A stretch of DNA of 33,923 nt from Actinomycetes bacterium. GTDB taxonomy: Bacteria > Actinomycetota > Acidimicrobiia > Acidimicrobiales > RAAP-2. The notes under the pieces were generated by a model that was not told the origin of the DNA, made no database searches, and worked only from the letters and a program-made list of their open reading frames with translations. This document shows, in pieces, positions 26,581-32,900 of the stretch; position 1 is the stretch's first letter, and each line of letters begins with the position of its first letter. The stretch spans positions 1 to 33,923 of the forward strand of contig JAKCEK010000004.1 of assembly GCA_021838005.1 (NCBI GenBank), read 5' to 3'. Position numbers and translations under genes: made by a program.

Positions 26581-27306
26581 GTGCCCACGCTGGTGGTGCT
26601 CCCCACCTACAACGAGATCTTGAACGTGGGCGAGATGTTGCGCACCCTGCGCGCGGTGGTGCCCGAGGTGGACGTACTGGTCGTCGACGACAACAGCCCC
26701 GACGGAACGGCCCGGGTGGCCCGGGAGATCGCCGAGGAGCTGGGGCGGATCCACGTGCTGGCCCGGGCGCAGAAGGCCGGCTTGGGTCACGCCTACCGCG
26801 CCGGGTTCGCCTGGGGCATCGTCCACGGCTACGACCATTTCGTCGAGATCGACTGCGACTTCTCCCACGACCCCAAGGCGCTGCCGAGCCTGCTCGAGGC
26901 GGCACACGACCACGACGTGGTGATCGGCTCGCGCTACGTCGCGGGGGGCCGTATCCCCAACTGGGCGTGGTCGCGGCGACTCCTGTCGCGCGGGGGCAAC
27001 GTCTACGCCTCGGTGATGCTGGGGCTACGGGTGGCCGACTCGACTTCGGGGTACCGGGTGTACTCGCGCGACGCCCTCGAGGTGATCGACTTCACCAGGG
27101 TGCGCGCCGAGGGCTACGGCTTCCAGATCGAGATGACCCACCGGGCTCGGCGAGGGGGGCTGCGACTGGCCGAGGTGCCCATCACGTTCAGCGACCGCGA
27201 GCGCGGCGAGTCCAAGATGTCCTTCGGGATTGTCGTCGAGGCCCTGGGGTTGGTGACCCTCTGGGCGCTGGAGCGTCCTGTGCGCCGGCTCAGACGCTCT
27301 CGCTGA
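26581..27306 (+). CDS. Polyprenol-phosphate mannosyltransferase (DPM1-like GT2)
   Basis: 241 residues, family GT2 of the dolichol-phosphate mannose synthase type without a membrane domain. It is expected to transfer mannose from GDP-mannose to a polyprenyl phosphate, making the donor for extracytoplasmic mannosyltransferases. Motifs are VVLPTYNE at the N-terminus, VVDDNSPDGTARVA, the acidic metal-binding EIDCDFSHDP, DSTSGYRVYSRDAL, YGFQIEM and FSDRERGESKMSF, the last two being DPM-type signatures. The GTG at 26581 lies exactly 6 bases after TAGACT. The 3' end overlaps the convergent isochorismate synthase by 17 bases. Mannose specificity is inferred from the family. Confidence 0.9.
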   Translation: MPTLVVLPTYNEILNVGEMLRTLRAVVPEVDVLVVDDNSPDGTARVAREIAEELGRIHVLARAQKAGLGHAYRAGFAWGIVHGYDHFVEIDCDFSHDPKALPSLLEAAHDHDVVIGSRYVAGGRIPNWAWSRRLLSRGGNVYASVMLGLRVADSTSGYRVYSRDALEVIDFTRVRAEGYGFQIEMTHRARRGGLRLAEVPITFSDRERGESKMSFGIVVEALGLVTLWALERPVRRLRRSR

Positions 27307-28522
27307 GCAGCGCCGACAAGACCACCGCCAGCTTGTTGCGGGTCTCCTCGCGCTCGGCGATGGGGTCGGACTCGGGGACGATACCCGCGCCGGCCCACGC
27401 CTCGAACTGGGCGCCGTCGAGCACCACCCCGCGCAGCCCGAGCCACCACTCGCCGTCGCCCTCTCGATCGAGCCAGCCGAGCGGGCCGGCGAAGTGTCCC
27501 CGGTCGTGGCGCTCGAGCCGGGCGAGGGCCACGAGCGCGTCGTCGCGCGGGCGCCCCGCGACCGCGGCCGTGGGGTGCAAGAGGCGCGCGACGCTCAGGG
27601 CGTCGGGCGCCGGGTCGCCGTGCGCCACGATCCAGGTCCCGAGGTGGGCGACCGAGCCCAGGGCCACGATCGAGGGCGCGGGGTCGGCCTCGACGTCGTC
27701 GTAGAGCTCGGCCAGTCGAGCGACGATCTCGTCGACGACGACCGCGTGCTCGTGAAGGTTCTTGGCGCTGTGCAGGAGCCACTCGCCGTACCCCTCGGCG
27801 GCGCCGTCGGAGGGGATCGCGATCGTGCCCGCCAGGGGGTGGCAGCGCACCTCGGAGCCGCGACGGCTCGCGAGTAGTTCCGGGCTGGCCCCGACGAAGC
27901 GGCGCCGTTCGGGGGTGGGCAGGCTGTAGAGGGTGCTCACGGCCTCGCGGAGGCGCAGCCGCGCGGCGAGTGCCCCAGGGTCGATCACCGCGCCGATCGC
28001 GCCGCGCACCGCACGGGCGAGCACGACCTTGTCGATCTCTTTGGTGCGCAGCTCCTCGACGGCCTGGGCCACGAGGCGGGCGTAGCCCTCCGGGGTCGGA
28101 CGAAGCTCGAGCTCGACGGGGGCCTGCAACCCCTGGCTGGGCGGGTCCACGGCCTCGACGAGGGCGCGGGGGTCGGGACTCCCCTCGGGCGCCGTGAGGA
28201 AGGTCCGACCCTCGGCGGTCTGGGTGACGAGGTACTCCGGGACGTCGAGCTGGCTGGCGAGGGCCCGGTCGAAGGGCAAGGTCGCGAAGGCCACCACCCC
28301 GCTGCCGCTCGGCCCGTCGTCGCCGGTGAGCTCGATACCCGTTAGCGCGGGCGGGATCCCCGTCGTCCCGGCGAGGCCGTCGTCGAGGGCGACGCGCCGG
28401 AGTCGGCGGCCGAGCCCGACGCGCAGCGCGTCGGGTGACTCCACGAGCCACCCCTCACGCGCGGCGAGGGTGCGTAGGCGCTCGACGTTGTAGGGCGCGA
28501 CCTCGCGCCGGCGCAGTCTCAC
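27290..28522 (-). CDS. menF: Isochorismate synthase (MenF/EntC family)
   Basis: 410 residues. It converts chorismate to isochorismate, the first step of the classical menaquinone pathway. The C-terminal chorismate-binding domain has KEIDKVVLARAVRG with the catalytic Lys, FVGASPELLASRRG, CHPLAGTIAI, NLHEHAVVVDEI, LHPTAAVAGRPRD and GAGIVPESDPIAEREETRNK with the Mg-binding Glu. The N-terminal third is variable. The GTG at 28522 overlaps the menG stop as GTGA. The frame stays open another 219 bases upstream inside menG, but that sequence is Arg-rich and clearly antisense-like. The menG partner favours menaquinone over siderophore use. Confidence 0.9.
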   Translation of the reverse strand: MRLRRREVAPYNVERLRTLAAREGWLVESPDALRVGLGRRLRRVALDDGLAGTTGIPPALTGIELTGDDGPSGSGVVAFATLPFDRALASQLDVPEYLVTQTAEGRTFLTAPEGSPDPRALVEAVDPPSQGLQAPVELELRPTPEGYARLVAQAVEELRTKEIDKVVLARAVRGAIGAVIDPGALAARLRLREAVSTLYSLPTPERRRFVGASPELLASRRGSEVRCHPLAGTIAIPSDGAAEGYGEWLLHSAKNLHEHAVVVDEIVARLAELYDDVEADPAPSIVALGSVAHLGTWIVAHGDPAPDALSVARLLHPTAAVAGRPRDDALVALARLERHDRGHFAGPLGWLDREGDGEWWLGLRGVVLDGAQFEAWAGAGIVPESDPIAEREETRNKLAVVLSALLSESV

Positions 28523-29205
28523 GCCCGCCTCGTGGCGACGAACTGCTGGCTGAGCCCGCCCAGGATCACCCGGTGGTTGACGGCGGAGAAGCCGGCGTCG
28601 CGCAACACGGCGGCGATGCCGACGGCGTCGGGGAGGTACGCGGTCGACGCCGGAAGATAGCGATACGCCTCGCGATCGGAGAGCAACCCTCCGAGGAGGG
28701 GGACCACCTTGTGGAACCAGAGGCGAAAGCCGGCCCGCCACAGTCCCCGGCGCGGCTCGGCCACCTCGAGAATGGAGATCCGCCCGCCCGGGCGCACCAC
28801 CCGACCGATCTCGGCCAGGGTGCCGGGAAGGTCGGTGAAGTTGCGCAACGCGTAGCCGCAGGTCGCCCCGTCGACGCTCCCGGTGGCGAAGGGGAGGGTG
28901 AGGGCGTCGGCCTGGACGCGATCGGCGACGTCGTGGGCGTGGACGAGCATGTTGTAGCTGAGGTCGGTGGCGATCGGGCGCAGGCCCTGGCGGGCCAGCT
29001 CGCGACTGAGGTCGCCGGTTCCGGCGGCCACGTCGAGCACGACGCTGCCGCGCGCCAGGCGCAGGTCGGCGACGACCCGTCGCCGCCAGCGCGCGTCGAG
29101 ACCGACGGTCATCACCCGGTTCACCAGTTCGTAGCGCCCGGCGATGGCGTCGAACATCGCGCGCACCTGGCGCGTCTTGGCGTCGCCCTGGGGGAGCGTC
29201 GTCAC
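28519..29205 (-). CDS. menG: Demethylmenaquinone methyltransferase (UbiE/MenG)
   Basis: 228 residues, class I SAM methyltransferase for the last step of menaquinone synthesis. The UbiE signature blocks are present: VRAMFDAIAGRYELVNRVMT near the N-terminus, the SAM loop VVLDVAAGTGDLS, the ATCGYALRNF segment and GRVVRPGGRISILEVAEP. Later YRYLPAS replaces the common YxYLPxS with little change. The GTG at 29205 starts one base after the stop of the MaoC-like gene, and the gene ends in a GTGA overlap with menF, so the three form one operon on the minus strand. Confidence 0.94.
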   Translation of the reverse strand: MTTLPQGDAKTRQVRAMFDAIAGRYELVNRVMTVGLDARWRRRVVADLRLARGSVVLDVAAGTGDLSRELARQGLRPIATDLSYNMLVHAHDVADRVQADALTLPFATGSVDGATCGYALRNFTDLPGTLAEIGRVVRPGGRISILEVAEPRRGLWRAGFRLWFHKVVPLLGGLLSDREAYRYLPASTAYLPDAVGIAAVLRDAGFSAVNHRVILGGLSQQFVATRRA

Positions 29206-29206
29206 G

Positions 29207-29662
29207 TCAGCGGTAGAAGCGGGTCAGGGTCTGGGCGACGCAGGCGGGCTTGTCCTGGCCCCGGATCTCCACGGTCACGTCGAGGGCGACCTGGACTCCG
29301 CCGGCGACGTCCTGCACCGACGCCAGGGTGGCGCCGGCGCGCACCTCGCTGCCCACGCGCACCGGGGCGGTAAAGCGCACGCGGTTCGAGCCGTAGTTGA
29401 CGCCCATGGAGACGCCCTCGACCCGAAGGATCGCGCCGACGAGCACCGGAATGAGCGAGAGGGTCAGGTACCCGTGGGCGATGGTCCCGCCGAAGGGTCC
29501 GGCCGCGGCCCGTTCCGGGTCGACGTGGATCCACTGGTGGTCACCGGTGGCGTCGGCGAAGAGGTCGACCTGATCCTGGGCGATGACCCGGTAGTCGCAG
29601 TAGCCGAGGTGCTCTCCGATGTGAGAGGCCAACTCGTCGAGGGGAATGGTCGTCGCGGCCAT
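29207..29662 (-). CDS. MaoC-like hot-dog dehydratase
   Basis: 151 residues, a single hot-dog fold of the MaoC/(R)-specific enoyl-CoA hydratase family. The hydratase motif reads FADATGDHQWIHVDPERA (35-52), with the Asp and His of the catalytic pair, followed by GTIAHGYLTLSL. The rest (NYGSNRVRFTAPVRVGSEVR) is typical of the NodN-like subgroup. Such proteins hydrate trans-2-enoyl-CoA or -ACP; the exact substrate cannot be read. It is first in the operon with menG and menF. The ATG at 29662 follows a minus-strand TAGTCT (29677-29672) by 9 bases, leaving a leader of about 3 bases. Confidence 0.87.
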   Translation of the reverse strand: MAATTIPLDELASHIGEHLGYCDYRVIAQDQVDLFADATGDHQWIHVDPERAAAGPFGGTIAHGYLTLSLIPVLVGAILRVEGVSMGVNYGSNRVRFTAPVRVGSEVRAGATLASVQDVAGGVQVALDVTVEIRGQDKPACVAQTLTRFYR

Positions 29663-29671
29663 GGCGAGGCC

Positions 29672-29677
29672 AGACTA
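29672..29677 (-). promoter_or_regulatory. Minus-strand -10 element TAGTCT for maoC-menG-menF
   Basis: TAGTCT on the minus strand lies 9 bases before the ATG at 29662, predicting a leader of about 3 bases. Confidence 0.45.
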
Positions 29678-29705
29678 CCGGTCGGGCGGGGTGGGACCGA
29701 GTCTC

Positions 29706-29711
29706 TAGACT
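29706..29711 (+). promoter_or_regulatory. -10 element TAGACT, leaderless start of the VIT1-like gene
   Basis: TAGACT ends 6 bases before the GTG at 29718. It lies in the 55-base divergent gap together with the promoter of the MaoC-like gene. Confidence 0.6.
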
Positions 29712-29717
29712 CGTCGC

Positions 29718-30413
29718 GTGTCCTACGTGGAGCCCCACCACCGACAAGTGGCCAACGGAGGGTTCCGCGCCGCCCTCTTCGGTCTGGCCGACGGACTGGT
29801 TACCAACGTCTCGCTGATCCTGGGCTTCGCCGGGGCCAATCCGGGTCACAACGTCGTGCGCCTCGCGGGCCTCGCCGGGCTGGTCGCGGGGGCCTTCTCG
29901 ATGGGCAGTGGCGAGTACCTCTCGGTGCGCTCCCAGCGCGAGCTCTTGCTCTACGAGATCGAGGTGGAGCGACGGGCCCTCGCCTCGTCTCCCGAGGCCG
30001 AGCGCGTCGAACTGCGTCAGACCTTCATCGACCAAGGCATCAGCGAGGAGCTGGCGGAGCGGCTGAGCACCGACCTCATGCGCGACCCCGAGCTCGCGCT
30101 GCGCACCCACACCCGCGAGGAGCTCGGGGTCGACCCGAGCGCCATCGGGGCGCCCTGGACCGCGGCGCTGTCGTCGTTCGCGCTCTTCTCCCTCGGCGCC
30201 CTCGTCCCGCTGCTGCCGTGGCTCGTGACGTCCTCGGGCCAAGAGGTGTGGTGGTCGGTCGGACTCACCGCGGTCGTCACCGCCGCCGTCGGGGCCGGGG
30301 TCGGCCACTTCACCCGGCGGGGACTCGCCTACGCCGCGGGACGCATGCTGCTCATTACGGGTCTCTCGGCGGCCGTCACCTACGGGATCGGCCACCTGGT
30401 CGGCGTCGGTTAG
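29718..30413 (+). CDS. VIT1/CCC1-family iron/manganese transporter
   Basis: 231 residues. The VIT1/CCC1 family moves Fe2+ or Mn2+ out of the cytosol. The first span region reads FRAALFGLADGLVTNVSLILG, the family hallmark, then AGAFSMGSGEYLSVRSQREL, with the conserved Gly-Glu-Tyr. A cytoplasmic helical region rich in Glu (about 75-140), which in plant VIT1 binds metal, precedes three C-terminal spans. The GTG at 29718 lies exactly 6 bases after TAGACT (29706-29711). It diverges from the MaoC-like gene across 55 bases, and its stop overlaps the mshD stop (shared TTAG). Confidence 0.9.
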   Translation: MSYVEPHHRQVANGGFRAALFGLADGLVTNVSLILGFAGANPGHNVVRLAGLAGLVAGAFSMGSGEYLSVRSQRELLLYEIEVERRALASSPEAERVELRQTFIDQGISEELAERLSTDLMRDPELALRTHTREELGVDPSAIGAPWTAALSSFALFSLGALVPLLPWLVTSSGQEVWWSVGLTAVVTAAVGAGVGHFTRRGLAYAAGRMLLITGLSAAVTYGIGHLVGVG

Positions 30414-31252
30414 CTCGATCCGACGAAGCGTACGAGGAGGTCTTCACGCTCCAGGGTGAAGCCGAGCGACGCGTAGAGGTGCCGGGCCGCTTCGTTGGAC
30501 TCGTCCACGAACAACACGGCGGAGGCGACGTTGCGCCGGACGAGGACCTGGAGGCCCTGGGTGACCATCACCCGGCCGAGTCGTCGACCCTGAACGGCGG
30601 GGTCGACCGAGACCACGTAGATCTCCCCGAAGCGATCCGGGTGCAGTTCGTGGACCTTGGTCCAGCACGACGCGGCCACTCGGCCGTCGAGTTCGAGCAC
30701 GAGGAAGCCCGAAGGGTCGAACCACGGCTCGGCCATGCGCTCGGCGAGGTCGGCCTCGTCCCAGGCTCCCTGCTCCGGGTGGTCGGCGAAGGCTGCGTTG
30801 TTCTGGGCCAGCCACGCGGTGGCGTCGCGCGAGGGCTCGAAGGTGCGCAGCACGGCGCCCTCGGGCACCGGCTCGGTGGCGACGGGGAGGCGCACGCGCA
30901 AGAGTTGGAGCATGCGCACGGCCACCCCACCCAAGGGAGCCTCGGCGCGGTCGCGGGTCCACCAGTCGATCACGTCGTGGCGTTCGCGTAGCGCGGCGAG
31001 CAGCGCCGGGTCGACGCCGCCCCCGCACATCTCCACGGTGGTGTGGGCACCGGTCGTGGCCGACGCGTAGCCCACCAGGCCACCGTCGTGGGCGAGCCAG
31101 TGCTCGGCCCGTCGCCCGTGCACCACGGCCCGTCGCCGGCCCTCGTCGATGGCCTCGCGCCCGAGATCGGCCTCGGTGCGGTCGAGCAGGCTGAGTACCT
31201 CGAGTCGCTCCGGCGAGGTCAGCGAGGGCAAACACCGCCAGGCGATCGGCAC
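30410..31252 (-). CDS. mshD: Mycothiol synthase (MshD)
   Basis: 280 residues. MshD acetylates Cys-GlcN-Ins with acetyl-CoA in the last step of mycothiol synthesis, the main actinobacterial thiol. It has two tandem GNAT domains. The N-terminal one (1-about 130) is degenerate, as usual. The C-terminal one carries the family blocks WLAQNNAAFADHPEQGAWDE, EPWFDPSGFLVLE, CWTKVHE, GEIYVVSVDPAVQGRRLGRV (acetyl-CoA loop) and LFVDESNEAARHLYASLGF. The GTG at 31252 lies exactly 6 bases after a minus-strand TAGGGT. This gene is the firmest single marker that the host is an actinobacterium. Confidence 0.94.
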   Translation of the reverse strand: MPIAWRCLPSLTSPERLEVLSLLDRTEADLGREAIDEGRRRAVVHGRRAEHWLAHDGGLVGYASATTGAHTTVEMCGGGVDPALLAALRERHDVIDWWTRDRAEAPLGGVAVRMLQLLRVRLPVATEPVPEGAVLRTFEPSRDATAWLAQNNAAFADHPEQGAWDEADLAERMAEPWFDPSGFLVLELDGRVAASCWTKVHELHPDRFGEIYVVSVDPAVQGRRLGRVMVTQGLQVLVRRNVASAVLFVDESNEAARHLYASLGFTLEREDLLVRFVGSS

Positions 31253-31258
31253 GGTGGA

Positions 31259-31264
31259 ACCCTA
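31259..31264 (-). promoter_or_regulatory. Minus-strand -10 element TAGGGT, leaderless start of mshD
   Basis: On the minus strand TAGGGT ends 6 bases before the GTG at 31252. It lies in the 26-base gap after the small-protein gene, so mshD can be transcribed on its own. Confidence 0.55.
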
Positions 31265-31278
31265 CCGGGGCGACGACG

Positions 31279-31467
31279 CTACGCCACGCGTTGGGCGATG
31301 CGTCCCAGCCGGCGCACGAGTGCGCCGACGGTGCGCTCCGCGGCGACGAGCTCGGTGTAGGTGTCCGGCGCGAGGTCCTCGCCGTCGTGTTCGACGAGGG
31401 CGCTGATGCGCGCGGCGACCTCGGCCATCGTCGAGGCGATCGTGTTGATCTCGGTCTGGGTCGACAT
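31279..31467 (-). CDS. Small 62-residue protein of unknown function
   Basis: I do not recognise this protein. It is 62 residues, acidic in the first half (EINTIASTMAEVAARISALV, then HDGEDLAPD) and basic at the C-terminus (ALVRRLGRIAQR), and looks like two amphipathic helices joined by an acidic turn. Nearly every third codon position is G or C, as in the neighbouring real genes, and no other gene occupies this stretch. It has its own start signals: GAGG 4 bases before the ATG at 31467 and a minus-strand TACGCT (31511-31506), giving a leader of about 32 bases. It lies 26 bases upstream of mshD on the same strand. No signal peptide or membrane span is seen. Confidence 0.7.
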   Translation of the reverse strand: MSTQTEINTIASTMAEVAARISALVEHDGEDLAPDTYTELVAAERTVGALVRRLGRIAQRVA

Positions 31468-31504
31468 GGAGCCTCGAGCGGGTCGGTTGGGGACGGTCGG
31501 CGCC

Positions 31505-31511
31505 TAGCGTA
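31505..31511. promoter_or_regulatory. Bidirectional -10 element TAGCGTA for ygfZ and the small protein
   Basis: The plus strand reads TAGCGT (31505-31510), 7 bases before the ygfZ GTG at 31518. The minus strand reads TACGCT (31511-31506), about 39 bases before the small-protein ATG at 31467. The two -10 elements overlap by five bases. Confidence 0.45.
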
Positions 31512-31517
31512 CTGGTC

Positions 31518-32216
31518 GTGACCGTCGAACCCGAGCCCGCTACCGCCCGGATCGCCTGGTCGGCCCTGGTCGTGGCCGGACCGGAGGCCGAGTCGTTCCT
31601 CTCTGGTCAGCTCACCCAGGACGTGGTGGGGCTCGACGAGCCCCGGTGGAGCCTGGTGCTCCAGCCCGACAGCACCGTCGTGGCGCCCGTCCAGGTCACC
31701 CGTCGCGCCGGCGACCTCGTCGTGGTGCTCGAGCGTGACCTGGCCGAGGCGACCCTCGCGCGCCTGACGCGCTTCAAGCTGCGCGTGGCGTGCACGCTCG
31801 AGCCGGTCGAGTCCGTTGAGGGACCCTTCGCGACGCTGGGCGAGCGCGTGGCCGCGCGCTGGCCGGGAGCGCCGGAGACGCGCGGGCTCACCCCGCACGG
31901 CCTCGGCCGGCGGGTGCTCGAGTCGACGGTGTCGTTCACCAAGGGGTGCTACACCGGCCAGGAGCTCGTGGGACGCCTCGACGCGCGGGGCGCGCGCGTG
32001 CCCTGGCGGATGGTCGTGGCGAGCGGTCCGAGCGTCGCGGCGATCGAGGCGGTGCTGGTTGGTCGCGGGCCGGCGGGGCCCAGCGGGGTGACGACGGTGA
32101 TCGAGCGCGCCGGCGCGATCGAGGCGCTCGGGATCGCCCACCGCACCCTCGGGGCCGGAATCTACGGCGAGGTCTCGCTCGTCGAGGTCGACGAGGTCGG
32201 AAGCGACGCTGAGTAG
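31518..32216 (+). CDS. ygfZ: YgfZ/GcvT-like folate-binding protein, shortened
   Basis: 232 residues. YgfZ is a tetrahydrofolate-binding protein related to GcvT that supports Fe-S enzymes such as MiaB. The N-terminal block VVAGPEAESFLSGQLTQDV and LTRFKLRVACTLE fit the family. The signature KGCYTGQE is at 142-149, with the essential Cys at C144. In E. coli this Cys is at 228, so about 80 residues of the middle domain are missing between FKL and the signature. The GTG at 31518 follows TAGCGT (31505-31510) by 7 bases, so the message is probably leaderless. The stop codon TAG forms part of the next gene's -10 element. Confidence 0.85.
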   Translation: MTVEPEPATARIAWSALVVAGPEAESFLSGQLTQDVVGLDEPRWSLVLQPDSTVVAPVQVTRRAGDLVVVLERDLAEATLARLTRFKLRVACTLEPVESVEGPFATLGERVAARWPGAPETRGLTPHGLGRRVLESTVSFTKGCYTGQELVGRLDARGARVPWRMVVASGPSVAAIEAVLVGRGPAGPSGVTTVIERAGAIEALGIAHRTLGAGIYGEVSLVEVDEVGSDAE

Positions 32217-32219
32217 GGT
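32214..32219 (+). promoter_or_regulatory. -10 element TAGGGT for the TrpF-like gene
   Basis: TAGGGT includes the ygfZ stop TAG (32214-32216) and predicts +1 near 32226, 15 bases before the ATG at 32241. Confidence 0.4.
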
Positions 32220-32240
32220 GGGCCTTCGTGGGGGCGGTCC

Positions 32241-32900
32241 ATGCGACTAGCGGCTGAGGGCCTCTTCGTCAAGGTCTCGGGTGTCACCACGGAAGAGGAC
32301 GCCCTCTTCGCGGTGGCCCTAGGGGCGAACGCCGTCTCGTTCGACGTCTCACGCAGCGAGCGCCAGGTCCCGGTGACGACGGTGGGCGATATCGTCAAGC
32401 GCCTCCCCCAGGGCGTGGTCGCCGTGGGGGCCTTCCACCACGAGCTGCCCCAGCGGGTCATCGAGGTGGCCAACGCCACGGGCCTCGCGGCCGTGGAGGT
32501 GTCCGGGCCGATCGCGGTGGAGGACCTGGTCTACGTGAGCGAGCGGGTGAACCACCTGCTGCGCGCCGTGCCCTACGACGCCGAGCGGCTCTCCACCGCC
32601 GGGGGGGTCGACTACCTGCTGGTACCCGACCTCGACGAACCGTCGGCCCTCGGGTCCTGCCTCGACCTGCTCGCGCAGTCGGGCCCGCGCACGCCGGTGA
32701 TCGCCGCCGGCGGCCTCGACCCCGAGAGCGTCATCGCGGTGGTCCAGCACTACCCGGTCTTCGGGGTCGACGTGCGGGCCGGGGTCGAGCGCTCTCCGGG
32801 CCAGATCGACCCGGTGGCCCTGGGGGAGTTCGTGGCCAACGCGCGCTGGGCCTACGACCACAGCGAGGTCGAGCGCCACTTCGACGAGTGGACGCTCTAG
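32241..32900 (+). CDS. TrpF-like (phosphoribosylanthranilate isomerase fold) protein lacking TrpF catalytic residues
   Basis: 219 residues, (beta/alpha)8 barrel of the TrpF family. The phosphate-binding end is kept: AAGGLDPESV (155-164) and FGVDVRAGVERSPGQIDP (174-191). The first strand reads FVKVSGVT where TrpF has VKICGIT, so the catalytic Cys is S13. The catalytic Asp of the LLLDS strand is replaced: DYLLVPD (124-130) has Pro at that position. The QLHG motif is EVSG (86-89), and the GGxGxxFDW loop is absent. The Arg of the substrate loop (SPRYV) survives as SERQV. A true isomerase is therefore unlikely; actinobacteria often use PriA for this step. The ATG at 32241 has a leader of about 15 bases from TAGGGT (32214-32219). 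Confidence 0.72.
   Translation: MRLAAEGLFVKVSGVTTEEDALFAVALGANAVSFDVSRSERQVPVTTVGDIVKRLPQGVVAVGAFHHELPQRVIEVANATGLAAVEVSGPIAVEDLVYVSERVNHLLRAVPYDAERLSTAGGVDYLLVPDLDEPSALGSCLDLLAQSGPRTPVIAAGGLDPESVIAVVQHYPVFGVDVRAGVERSPGQIDPVALGEFVANARWAYDHSEVERHFDEWTL

Noticed and set aside
28523-28741. Longer isochorismate synthase starting inside menG
   Set aside because: The extra residues are antisense-like, and the GTGA overlap at 28519-28522 gives a natural coupled start.
32228-32257. Nine-codon GTG frame overlapping the TrpF-like start
   Set aside because: Its GTG is 8 bases from the -10 element rather than 6-7 and the frame runs past the real ATG, so I see no reason to think it is used.
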